Below are positions 12,763 through 23,604 of a stretch of DNA of 46,531 nt, piece after piece. This DNA is from Rhizaria sp. SCN 62-66 (lineage: Eukaryota > Rhizaria, unplaced). Location: positions 1 to 46,531 of the forward strand of contig MEDY01000345.1 of assembly GCA_001724265.1 (NCBI GenBank). The letters run 5' to 3'. The notes beneath the pieces were generated by a model. The model saw nothing but the letters and a program-made list of their open reading frames with translations, was not told the origin of the DNA and did not search any database. Each line of letters begins with the position of its first letter. The first letter of the stretch is position 1. The position numbers and the translations under genes are program-made.

Positions 12763-13656
12763 GTCTCTGGCGGTACAGTAGAGCGCAAAGGCGTCGACTA
12801 TGATCGTTCTTTTATTTAAACGGTTGGCTAAAACAAGAAAGCTATCCGCAGCGAGTCCAAGAAAGTCCGTGACGATCAAACAAGCCTGCTTTAACCGCAC
12901 AAATATCCTCTCTGCAGTCCCGCACCCCCCCCCTGGCCACCACAAACGAAGCGCAAGCTCGCTCGTGGCCAATCGGCTACAGTGACGGTCGCGGTTGAAT
13001 ATGAGAGTCTAAAATTACAATTTGAATGACGGAATCGCTACGCTGATTTATATCCAGAAAGATGAGTCATTTAACTCAGGAGTCCCGAAGTCGTGATATA
13101 TCGCGAGTGAAGTGTTTTGCTAAGGCGACATCGAGTTGCTTGTGAAACAAATAGTACCCGTTTTTTATTGGCTCAGTAACAGTGGGTACCTGTAAAACAC
13201 GTACATATAATATAACAAACCACCCCCAACATCACACACACGCAGAGAGGCGGAGCGCGGGCTGCCCCGTCAGTCACTACTACCGTCGCTTAGCACAGCT
13301 TTGGGATGCAACTACATCCAGACTGTTGGAGTTGTGCAGCTAGCATGTGCGTTTGCCAACTGTGGATACGCCACAAAAAACTAAACACGTACAAGCAGCA
13401 ACAGCAGGCCGATGCAGCAGACGACGAGAGAAGGGCTCAAACAAGGCTCAAACAAAAAAATAGACGAGAAAAGACAACGCAAAGACGCAAGGTCAATAGA
13501 TAAAGATTAAAGACCCTTGCGCTGCCATCATGCCATCACACACACACACTACTGGTATATAGCAAGTGCGCGCAGAGAAGCTTGAGATCGAAAGCAGCGC
13601 GCAAGAGAGTTCGCAAGTAAGCAAGTTGCCGTCGAAAAGACGGTAGCTTGCTTGCT
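12763..13656. other. Intergenic, RBX1 upstream and TIM10 downstream flank
   Basis: About 0.9 kb between two minus-strand genes. It must hold the RBX1 promoter and the TIM10 3'UTR. The short ORFs in it have no recognisable content. I see nothing else that can be supported. Confidence 0.45.
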
Positions 13657-13965
13657 TTACTTGCCGGTGATGGCCGACATCGCGGCCTGCTGCGCGGCGG
13701 CCTGCTGCTGCTTCTGCTCCGACAGCTGCTGGATGATGCGACTGGCCTCGTGCTGCGACGCCATGTACTTGATGGTGCAGCGGTCGAGGCAGGTCGTCTC
13801 GGCGACGGTCAGGTCGGGGGTCAGGTGGGCCTTGCCGACGCACTTGGCGAAGCAGGCGTTGCTGATCGAGTGGAAGAACGTGGACATCGTCTCAATCTCG
13901 TGCTTCGCGGACACAACGAGCATGGCGCGGGACGCGTCGGCGGACTCGGGCGGGGGGATGTTCAT
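13657..13965 (-). CDS. TIM10: TIM10 small Tim chaperone of the mitochondrial intermembrane space
   Basis: A single-exon ORF of 102 residues ends in TAA at 13657. It has the twin CX3C motif of small Tim proteins, CFAKC and CLDRC, separated by 16 residues. The CLDRCTIKY stretch matches the CLDRC-x-x-KY typical of Tim10 rather than Tim8, Tim9 or Tim13. Helices flank each motif and the tail is Gln/Ala-rich. In the family, Tim9-Tim10 hexamers carry hydrophobic precursors across the intermembrane space to TIM22 or SAM, and the four Cys form two intramolecular disulfides. A pyrimidine-rich TTTTCAG lies just before the ATG, so a 5'UTR intron is possible. The gene is divergently arranged with the F-box/LRR gene. 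Confidence 0.92.
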   Translation of the reverse strand: MNIPPPESADASRAMLVVSAKHEIETMSTFFHSISNACFAKCVGKAHLTPDLTVAETTCLDRCTIKYMASQHEASRIIQQLSEQKQQQAAAQQAAMSAITGK

Positions 13966-14508
13966 CGCTGAAAACGGGACTGCGCCGGATCGGTCGGAGA
14001 GAGGTCAGGGTGGGGATCGAGCAGGGAGCACAGAAGGGTGAGGAAAGGGCAAGGGACAGTGCAAAAAGATAAATCAACTAAAAACAAACGTGCAAATACA
14101 GCACTGCAGTAACACATCCAGTTGACGGTTTTTCGACCGAGAACGCACGCAAGACCGATCTGCGCTCGGGTCACAGACAGAGAGCGAGAAAGAACAACAG
14201 CGAGAGTTTTTCGGTCCCTCAGTCGGTTGGGTTGTTGCTGTTAACCACAAACGGTTTTGGGCGAGACCACCAGTGTTTGCGCCGCTTTTCATCGAGTGCG
14301 CATGCCTCACATAGACCGTCATACCCGCTTAAATTTAACCTGCAAAGGGTTACACCCGCTTTGAAACATGTCTAAGTTTGTTTATTTCTGACTCGCTGTC
14401 ACACACCTCTCCTGGCCACGCTTACTCGCACCGCTTGCCGACCACAAACCGTAAACTTGAACAACTCTGCGTCACCTCTACCCGTACGCGCATGCAGGCG
14501 ACTGCGCA
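13966..14508. promoter_or_regulatory. Divergent promoter region between TIM10 and the F-box/LRR gene
   Basis: This gap carries GAGTTTTTCGGTCC at 14204-14217 followed by a CAGTCGGTTGG block, nearly the same as the block at 10540 in the other divergent gap. A second related site, GGTTTTTCGACCG, lies near 14127. These are candidate promoter elements inferred from recurrence only. Confidence 0.4.
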
Positions 14509-14774
14509 ATGAGCAGCGGCCGTTCCCGGTCTAAGCGCGGCGGACGCACCGCCCCCGGGCCCGCGTTTCTGTCGTTTTCTTCGTCCGCGCGCAACGACTA
14601 CGACGACTACGGCGACGAGGAGGCCGAGTACAACGCCTACGACCCCTACGACGACGAGTACGACAACAACACAAACAGCCGGTCGCAGCGTCACTACGGA
14701 AACAACAACAGCAGGGGCCAGTACCAGCACCAGCAGGCTGTGCACGAAGCCTCATCGCCGTCCCCGTGCACCCC

Positions 14775-14806
<32 letters not shown>

Positions 14807-17800
14807 GCACGTCTGCCTCTAAGTCTGCGGGTGCAATGACAGCGGCTGACGCGGTGGCGGCGGCCGCTCGCGGTGGAGCCTCACCGGCGGGTGCAACTGC
14901 CCCGCGCCGCCGCACCCCGGCGTCTTTCACGCCGCTGCCTCATGTGCCGCCCTCTCTGCGCTTCAGCAACGGCGGCAATAGCGAAGGTTACAGTGAGACG
15001 ACGCTGGCGCTGGCGGGCGCGCTCGTGGAGGCTTTCCCCACAGCGGATTACTTCCTTGCCTGCTCCATACTTGCGCAGCTTGATGACGATATGGACGCCG
15101 CCGCCGCTGCGTTGCTTGAGATGGGGCTCGACGGCAACAGCAACAACGACAATGCACTGTCGAAGAGCAACATCAACAGCAGCAGCAACAACGCTGATGC
15201 TGAGACGGAGCAGGGTCAGGCGACTCCGCGCTGCGCCGCTGCCGCCACATCGAGCTCCACCGACGCAGTCACGTGCTCATCCTCATCTTCATTGTCGTCA
15301 GCATCTTCCTCGCTCTCTGGCCGTCAGAGTCAGAGCACCGGCGGCGGCACTGTCGTCGTCTCCAGCGTGTCTACGCCGCCCCCCGCGCCCGCGGACCGAC
15401 TGGGCGCTCTCAGCGACGACGTGCTCGCGCTCATCTGCCGCTACATTGGCGCACGCGACGCCGTCCCCGCGTTCCAGCAGCTCTCCACCCGGTGCGCCGC
15501 GTTCATCGCCCACCGCGGACTCGCGCGGCACTTGCTCTCGCGCGCACAGCGGCCCGTGGCGCTGTCGACGCTCCCGGGCCACGCCGCGCTTGCTCAGCTG
15601 CGGAGCGCGCGGGAACGCATGACGCGGCTCGACCTCAGCGGCTGCGCGGGCCACTTCACGCTCGCGGGCGCGCTCGACGCGGTCAACTGCGCGCAGATCG
15701 AGCATCTGTCGCTGCGCAAGCACACGGGGCTGCGCACCGCGACGCTCGCCGCGGCGCTGGCGAGGCTGCCCGCGCTTACGTCGCTGGATCTCTCTCACTC
15801 GGACGTTACCGGGGACATCCTGGAGGCGATCGTCGACGCGCCGCGCCTGCGCACGCTCTGTCTCGCACACACGAACGTGGACACGGTGGGCGTCGCGCTC
15901 GCGCTGCGCAGCTGCCAGGCGCTGGCGCACCTCGACCTGCGCGCAACGCAGGTCACCAAGGAGGTGCTCCCGCCCATCGAGGCGCACCCGGCGCTCGAGA
16001 CGCTGGACCTGTCCGGCTGCAACAAGCTCGAAGCGCTGGTGCTGTACACGCCGCCGCGCTCGCGCCTGCGCTCCGTCACCTGGACCGACTCGCGCCAGCT
16101 TAAGGGCGTGCTGCTCTTCTCCACCTCGCTCACTGCGCTCAAGTTCGACCGCTGCCACAACCTGTACCAGCTGCGCGTTGCGCTGCCCGCGCTCGAAACA
16201 CTCTCGCTGCGCGGGTGTTACGGCATGCGGCTGCTTGAGACCGTGCCGCACTCGTTCGCCGCCACGTCGCAGCTGCGGGCACGCGCGCTGGTCGAGAGCC
16301 GGATCTTTGCACCGCACTTCTGGCCCGCGCCGGCGCCGACTCTGCCGCCGCGCGCAGCCTGGCCGCTCGCCTCCGCATCCGCCGCAGCCGCTTCTGTCGC
16401 AGCAACGACAGCGACGACGGCTACGACGGCGACGACGGCGGCGGTGAGTGGCGGTGGCGGCGGCACAGTGCCGTCCGCGGCCGCACTGCTGTCGACGCCC
16501 GCGTTCCCGTGCCTTCGCGCGCTGGACCTGGGCTCGTGCTCCTTCCTGGTGCCTGCCGCGCTGGTGGCCACGCTGTCGCACCACTGCCCCGCGCTGGCGC
16601 GACTCGCGCTTGACGGACTGCGGCGCTTCCCGGCGTCCTTCTACGACGCGCTGGCCGCCTCGGCCGTGCCGGACTCATTGCACACGCTCGTGCTAGGCGG
16701 GGCGAACCTCGCGTCTTCCGGGGCAAAGACGCGGATGCTTGCGCGCATGTGCGCAGCGGCGGCTGCAGCCGCGGAGGCCGCAGGGACAGCGGGCAGGGCA
16801 GTGGCGGGCGCGGCGGGCGCGTGTGCGGGCGCTGACGGCGCAGCTGGTGGGGTTGCTGCCGACGAGCATAGGCAGGGGTCGCCGCAGATCATTCTCACGA
16901 ACCAAGCCAACAATAGCGGGAATAATAGCGCTGCGAGCAGCGCGGTAAACACGCCCAACGCGAAGTCTCCACCGCAACAGCAGCAGCAACAGCAGCAGGC
17001 GCTTCTGCGCAGCAACAGTGGCGACGCGAGCGCTGTCTCGACCCCCATTGCCGGCGGCCGCAAGCCGGGTGATGCCAGTGCGCTGACGAGTCCTGCAGAG
17101 GACGGCGGGGTTGACTGTAGCGCCAGCACGGTCCCGGGCGCGTGGTGCCATAGTACGACGGCGGGGGACGCTGCCGTGGTGGACATCGACGCGCTGTACG
17201 CACACTTGCCCCACGACGACCCGGACAGGCTGATTGCGGCGTTCTCGCGCCCGCGTCCGCTCTACAGCAACAGCAACAGCAACAACAACAGCGCTGTTAG
17301 TAACAACAATGAACCAAGGTCGGCCACTGTGCCGTCACTTCTGCTGCTGACCAGCGACGGCGACGCCAATGCTGCAGACAATGCTGACGACAACGACAAC
17401 GACGCAAAGGAAGACGGCATCGGCACTGGCACTGGCATTGGCACTGGTTTTAGCCCAGGCCCTGTCTTTAGCCATGTCTTTAGCCCTGGCGCAGACTCTG
17501 GTGCTGGCGCTGGCGCTGGCGCAGACTCTGGCACCGCCGGTCCTGGACTGGGCCGCACTGCCGCACTGCTGCGCGGGCTGGAGCGCGGCGCTCTGGCGGG
17601 CGAAGCTGCGCGCGCACTGCACTACGGCGCCTTTGCGCTGCTGTCGCGAGATGCACAGTGGGTGCAAACTGGCAGTCTGACGGCTCTGAGCGCCGTGCCG
17701 TCGCCATTTGTGGCCGCGGACACGCGGTACAACCGGCGCCGCGACGCAGAGGCCGCCGTGCGCGAAGGGCTTGCGGCGGGCATTGCGGCGGGAGGGACGG

Positions 17801-17943
17801 CTCCTGTCGCTGCGGTCGCTGCCGCGGTCCTCGCGTCCAAGGGCAAGGGCAAGGGGCCCTGTGCGAGTGCGAGCGCGAGTGTGAGTGCAAGTGTGATGGG
17901 CACGGGCCGGCTTGACTTTGATGCTGCGGAGAACGACTTTTAA
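14509..17943 (+). CDS. CUE-domain, F-box and leucine-rich-repeat protein
   Basis: This is one exon of 1144 residues ending in TAA, starting at the ATG of MSSGRSRSKRGG. Domains in order: an acidic Tyr/Asp-rich N-terminus (28-55); a poly-Gln run near 90-99; a CUE-like ubiquitin-binding helix bundle at about 165-208 (ALVEAFPTADYFL ... LLEMGL); an F-box-like segment at about 293-340 (LGALSDDVLALICRYIG); and leucine-rich repeats of the LDLSGC/LDLSHSDVT type at about 367-580, resuming near 667-737. The last third is low complexity. F-box/LRR proteins are substrate receptors that bind SKP1 and, through CUL1-RBX1, direct ubiquitination. A CUE domain on the same chain would add ubiquitin binding. RBX1 is encoded about 1.7 kb upstream. 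The F-box assignment is by pattern and weaker than the LRR call. The 428-residue ORF on the other strand is a shadow. Confidence 0.85.
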
Positions 17944-19018
17944 CTGACATATCTGTTGGTTTTTGTCTGTTTTCATCCATGGTCACTGTCTCAGACAACC
18001 CTGTTGCCACTTTCTTCACGAAGAAAGTGATACTCTCAGTGATCGCTTTCCCGCTGCCTCAGCACGTTGCGCTGCCACCGGGCGTTTATTCTCGCTTTTT
18101 ACCACTGAAACATAATTTTATTGGCGCAGCAACTTGCATAGCATCCGCTGTGCGTCCTGTTTGCCGATGCACGTGTGGTGTTTTGTGGAGAGTGCCTTGT
18201 TGTCGCTAACATAACACACACGTTCTTGTGACTGTGCGTTCGTGATGAACCATGCGACCGTTTTTCAACGGACTTCGATTACCTTCTTCTCAATACAACA
18301 ATCTTGTTTATTCTATCTTTCTTTGTACCATTCTTGTTTCTTAGCGATTCTCTCCTAACTGCAACGTGCAGTAGTGCAGGATTACATAGCGATCACGATA
18401 TCTATTCGACTTGTTTAAAAGATGTATACTGCTATTGATGAAAGTGAGGTGTATATATACCAACGGATGCTTAGAGATTTATTGGATGGTAATCTTACTT
18501 TAGTCGGGTGTGAAGGTGACAGCGTGTTTGTGTAACTTTTATATATTATTTATACGTGTTACAAGTGATACACATGTCATCCGTTACTCACCGTATCAAG
18601 TGGAGTTCGAAGTCACGTAGAATAATAACAATATCAAAATATATATACTGTATGTGAGTACATTATATTTTGTGAGTGACTTGCACAGGCATTCGTATAT
18701 GCGTTACTTCACCTTCATTTCTACCTACAATACAGACTTGGTCGCAGCAGCTCTTACGCCATCCCTGCGGCAGAAGAATGGCATAAAGAGATTGACCATT
18801 TATATTAATATTTCAACATAGAAAACAGTTTAAGTCATCCAATTGATACGTTCATCTTGAGGCTGAAAACATATATCGCGATAAATGCAAGAAGATTCGT
18901 GTTTTGCACAGTGGCAAGGGTGAGCTCAGGCGACACGTGGTGAACGGATCTTTCGTTGCATTAATACGCGCATTCCGTCGTTGTATATCGCTTTTGTGCT
19001 GCTTGTAGGTATTCAACA
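17944..19018. other. Intergenic, AT-rich
   Basis: About 1.1 kb with no convincing coding frame. Runs of alternating AT occur at 18450-18660. It must hold the 3' end of the F-box/LRR gene and the promoter of the STPG-repeat gene. I find no tRNA or known snRNA signature. Confidence 0.45.
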
Positions 19019-20646
19019 ATGTCCGATTTTACTTTAGCAAATTCACACTCTGAAGCAGGTACGATAAACCTCGAGTATCCACCTTCTCATTCCCTCGTCA
19101 TGACCCTGTGGATCCACGCTATGTTTCTATGCTTTCCAAGCCACGTTCTTCTGCAATGCCTCCCGCTCATCGCACATTTTCACCACATATCATTTAACAC
19201 ACGTTAAAATCGCCATACGCAGTGGACACAAGCCCGACACGCAAGGCTGCGGCGAAGCACCGCGTGGCGCCGGTGATTTCCTTCAGCCGCGGCGAGAAGG
19301 ACTTGTCGTACATGCCACCGTCCTCAGAGCTAGCCAACCTTGCTGCCGTGGGGCCCGGCCAGTACGACACACAAGCTGACTGGGCTATCTCCTCATCAGG
19401 CTTTACGATGTCTGCGCGCCTGCCAGTCTCGGATGCCACCCTTGCTCCGGGCCCGGGCACCTTCGATGTCGCCGCCGCCGCTTCCGCCGCCTCGCCCGCG
19501 CCGCGCACCGCCACCCTCCGCGGCAAGCCCACGATTTCCCACGAGACCGTCGCCCCCGGCCCCGGCACTTTCGACGTTGCTGGCGCGTCCGCCGCCGCGG
19601 GCGCCTCGGCGCGCGCCGCGACTCTCCGCGGCAAGCCCGTCGTCTCCCACGAGACCGTTGCGCCTGGCCCCGGCGCGTTCGACCTGGCCGCCGCCGCCGC
19701 GGCTGCCGCGCCTACCCCGCGCACGGCCGCGCTGCGCGGCAAGCCCGCCGTGTCGCACGCCACGCTGGCGCCCGGTCCCGGTGCTTACGACCACGGGCAC
19801 GCGACCGCGCGCGGCGCGTCCCCGACTCGCGCCGCTCTGCTGCGGGGCAAGCCCGCCGTGTCGCACGAAACAGCCGCGCCGGGCGCGGGGGCGTACACGC
19901 CTAGTCTTGCCGCCGTTGTCCCGCGCGCGCCCGCGGCCGCCGTGCGCCCGCGCCCGCGCTCGCCCTCGGCCTCGGCGACGGCCGCGGCCGCGGGACTTGG
20001 CCCCGGCAGCTACGACGTCGCCGCCGCCGACCCCGGGCGGTTCGGCGCCGGCGCGGGCCCGCTGCTGCGCGGCAAGCCCCGCGACACGCTCCCGCCCGCC
20101 GCCGCGGCCGGGACGGCGGCGCTGGGCGGCGCGGCGGCCATGGGCGCGGCCGCGGGCGCGAGTACGACTGCGGCTGCAGGTTCGGTGGGGCCCGGGAGCT
20201 ACGGCACGTTGCTGAGCCCGGGCGACTTCGGCTACGCGCTGCAACAGCAGCAGATGCGACAGCAGCAGCTCAAGGAGTCCAAGATGCGCACACAGCAGCT
20301 GCAGCAGCAACAGCAGCAGCAGCGCCGCGGCCGGACGTCTGTCAGCCCCCAGCGCTCGCAGACACTACCGCAGTCGCCGCAACCGCAGTCGCATTCGCTG
20401 TCTGCGATGTCGGCGACGGCCACGGCTGCGGTGCCGGTTGCTGCGGCGGCCGCGCCGTCGGGGAGTGGACGCTGCAACAGCCCCGGGAGCAGCGGCAGTC
20501 GCAGCCGCGCGGCCGGCAACGCCAGCACCAGCAGCAGTCTCAAGGACGCCGATGCAGAGGCTGAGGCTGCGGCGAAGACGAAGGCGACTGCGTTGGACAG
20601 CGAGGAGCGCAGGCTGACGGCGGAGATCGCTGCGATGGCAGTATGA
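19019..20646 (+). CDS. SHIPPO/STPG-repeat (outer dense fibre 3-like) protein, likely axonemal
   Basis: Exon 1 is 19019-19058 (MSDFTLANSHSEA) and exon 2 is 19223-20646 (TGA). Splicing GCAG|GTACGA ... CGCAG|TGGAC keeps the frame and gives 487 residues. The chain has eight PG-x-G-[TSA]-[FY] repeats (for example PGPGTFDVAA, PGPGAYDHGH, GPGSYDVAAA) with linkers of the type LRGKPxxSHETVA. This is the sperm-tail PG-rich repeat of ODF3/SHIPPO and STPG proteins, which bind microtubules in cilia and flagella. The repeats fill roughly residues 45-345. Then comes a Gln-rich segment and a Ser/Ala-rich tail ending in a short charged helix. The family supports a flagellated life stage, by inference. The start is fixed by the in-frame splice, since exon 2 alone has no ATG near its beginning. 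Confidence 0.88.
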
Positions 20647-21473
20647 TGAGGCGAGCGTGTGCTGTAGTGTGACTGATCATGTGCAGGCGGTCGAGTGACT
20701 CGAAAAGGTCGCTCCGGGCGTAACCGTGACTCGATCAATTCGTGACTCTAATTTGTGAGCGCTGATGAGGGTCCGATCAAGGCTGAATCTTTCGATAACA
20801 GGATATTTTATTTGTCGCTGTTCTGTGTTTCTCCTATCAGGGCCTCGTTTTATATCGACTTAATACACAGTAGTCATGTGTTGTCAATTCTCATCTTTGT
20901 CATTCTGTTGGCCCTTTTATGCTTTAACATCCTCCTCGGTGTTCTCATCAAAGCGAGTTTAGTGTCTTGATCATGGTGAGCGCAAATGTGAAACTCGCGT
21001 CCTTTTGGTGATTTAAAAATGTTTGTATTCAATGAGAATTTAATGTTTACATGCTGGTTTATTGAGAATATTGTTGTTGATGCTGTTAGTGTGTGTGCTG
21101 ATCAATACAACACTAAACACCAAATGAATGAAAGAAAATACAACTGAATGAAGGAAATGAACTGAAATAAAAACGGAAAACAACTATTTTGAAGAGGCAA
21201 CAAACCACAAAGCCGAGGCCAAACAAAGCACAGCTGTCCTACACAATAAATCAACAAAGTAACAACAACATGGTGGCTTGTTCAAGTTCAAAATGAAAAG
21301 CCGTTCAGTCTTAATACTACTTATGCGACGCATACAGCCATAATGGCGACCTACGCTTGTGGTGTGTGATTGCTAACTTCGCTTTCGCCCACTTTGCTTG
21401 CTGTTGCTTGGTGACTTAACTGATCGTTTCTGGCTTCTGACCGGTGTCGTCTGATGTGTCGCTGATACACGGC
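20647..21473. other. Convergent intergenic region
   Basis: This holds the 3' flanks of the STPG gene and of RAB21. It is AT-rich, with A-rich tracts near 21100-21260. No gene or RNA is recognised. Confidence 0.45.
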
Positions 21474-22453
21474 TTATGAGCAGCAGCCAGTCTTCTCAGT
21501 CGCGCCGCCGTCGTCCGAGATGTCGATGTGCGCGCGCGTCTGGCGCCCGCCGGCCCCAGCGCCCTGCTGGGGCGTGGCGAGCGACGGGCCCGCGCCCGAC
21601 GACAGCGTCGGCTCCTCAACCGCGGAGCCCGACTGAAGCATCCCCTTAGTGAGCTCCAGGAAGGCAGAGTCGACGCCCGTGCCGGACTTGGCGGAGCAGA
21701 GCACGTGGATGGCGCCGACGGACTGCGCGTATTCCTGCGCCTCCTCCAGGTTCACCTAGACACAGTTAAATGAAGCGCAAACAGAAGAAGAGTAAGAGTG
21801 AGTTCGGACAGGGTGATTTCATGCATTAATAAGACTATAGTCAAGATATAGACATTGCTTCGTATTATTTTTGCTTTCGTTAAAATTTATCCGTACCTGG
21901 CGGTTCTTCTCGAGGTCACTCTTGTTGCCGGCGATGACGAGAACAATGTTCTTACCGACGATCTTGCGGAGTTCCTTGACCCAGTTGCGGACCTTGGCGA
22001 ACGAGTCGCGGTCCGTGATGTCGTACACAAGCAGCGCACCGTTGGCGTCGCGGTAGTAGAGCGACGACAGCGCATGGAAGCGCTCCTGACCCGCGGTGTC
22101 CCAGATCATCAGGCGCACGGACTTCTTGCCGACGTTAAGACGCTTGTCCAGAAACGTCGCCTGCGCGGTGTCATAAAGAGCGAATTATGAGCAGCAAAAC
22201 AAAGACAGAAAAGGATTTAGGTAGGATATTAATGAGATAAGAAAGAGATGCGTGTTATTGTTTGACATTGATGCAATTTGTGGTTATTGTGCGGCGCAAG
22301 GGCGCGATATTTGTCAGTGAAGTGAAAGGGGCGGACCTGGATGGTGGACTCCTGGTCGGAGGAGAAGGATTGCTTGACGTAACGCAGGCAGAGGCACGTC
22401 TTGCCGACGCGGCCCTCACCGAGGAGGACAACTTTGAAGGCGGAAGACGACAT
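21474..22453 (-). CDS. RAB21: RAB21 small GTPase (220 aa, 3 exons)
   Basis: Minus-strand exons are 22453-22337, 22160-21897 and 21755-21474 (TAA), all in phase 0. Donors are GTCCGC and GTACGG; acceptors are GCGCAG and TCTAG. The translation has every G-box: GEGRVGKT (P-loop), switch I with ESTIQ, DTAGQERF, GNKSD and CSAKSG. The chain FKVVLLGEG, WDTAGQERFHALSSLYYRD and VRNWVKELRKIVG closely follows RAB21 rather than RAB5 or RAB22. The hypervariable tail ends EKTGCCS, with a two-Cys prenylation site. RAB21 acts on early endosomes and in integrin and WASH-related trafficking in other eukaryotes. The first donor (GTCCGC) departs from the local GTACG pattern. The gene is divergent from the acyltransferase gene. 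Confidence 0.95.
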
Positions 22454-23604
22454 GTGTGGGGCGCAGCAGCGGGGTCAGCAGAAGCGACAGCAACGATATG
22501 TTAAGATAGAGAGTGTGTTGAGGTGTGCTGGCGGGCAGGGAACACGGAGACGCAGCGGGCAACGAAGGGCGCGTGCGAGAGTGTTTCAGGCGCAAGCGGC
22601 AAACGTAGAGGGCAGCAGGCAACAGGACAGCGACTGCAGACAGGACGACGCGAGGGCAGGGGTGCTCTCGAGCAGGGAGGGCTACGTAGTGATCAAGAAG
22701 AGAGAGGGCGAGTGGATATTTCAAGAGTGATAAGCGGATGTTGGAAGCAAGCTAAGCCTTCACCAATTAAAATCCCAAGTTAACTCGCAACAGGCAAGCC
22801 TGACACAAAATTAATCCCGCAATGAACGGAAGATACGCCGAGAATCAGTGCGACACCACGAACTCGTCAGCCAGCCTTTGACGACCAACGAAGCCAGCCG
22901 GCCACGAACCGACCGAAAAAGCAACCGATTTTTGCGAACCAGCCAGACTGCGGCGGCGTGGCAGCTGTGGCTTGTTCGTCTTGCTGATTGGTCTCCGAGG
23001 GGAGGTCTTGAAGGCGGGCGTTAGGGGCGGCTTAATCGCCCAACTGCGCGGATACATCATGAGAAAGGGTTGTCTGTGGTGGGGATTCTATTTTCACTCT
23101 TATCTCTGCGCAGCGCAAACATGCCGTGTGTTATTATGCCATTCACAGCTTGGCTGGACGCAGCTCCGACAGGTTGCCCTCAAGTCGGTCTCTTTCCTCT
23201 CCGTGGACCTTGACAGAACTGCCGTTCGGCCGCCATTCCAGTTTCTTATACTTACACGCATTTTTGTGCTACCATTTCTAATTCTCCGATCTCTCCACAG
23301 CTCGCGCTTGCGGCGGCAGCTCTTCAGTTGCATCCGCTCAGCTTTCCGTTCCTTCCCAGGCAAGTCGGCTTCTCGACCTTCGAGAGGCTCTCGCTGTCCG
23401 CGCCTTCTGCCTTTGCTGCAGAATCGCCTTTTCCAGCTTTCCACACCTCTTTCACTGTTCACAGTTTGCAGGTCACCCCTTTTCTGTGCACTCTCGCCCG
23501 TGATTAACTTGATCTTTTGATCAGTACTGCTTCAGTGTTGTTGCCTCGCATCTTCATACTTCCTCTGCCCGACGAGCGAGTTCAAGACAATACCTTCCCC
23601 CGCA
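22454..23604. promoter_or_regulatory. Divergent promoter region between RAB21 and the acyltransferase gene
   Basis: This 1.15 kb gap carries CCGACCGAAAAAGC at about 22909-22922. It is the reverse complement of a TTTTTCGGTCGG element resembling the sites at 10540 and 14204. The plus-strand ORF through 22972-23520 shows no known domain, and I treat it as chance. Confidence 0.35.

Noticed and set aside
22972-23520. 182-codon plus-strand ORF between RAB21 and the acyltransferase gene
   Set aside because: It has no domain and unusual composition for the genes here. It lies in a promoter gap and is overlapped by an equally long ORF on the other strand.
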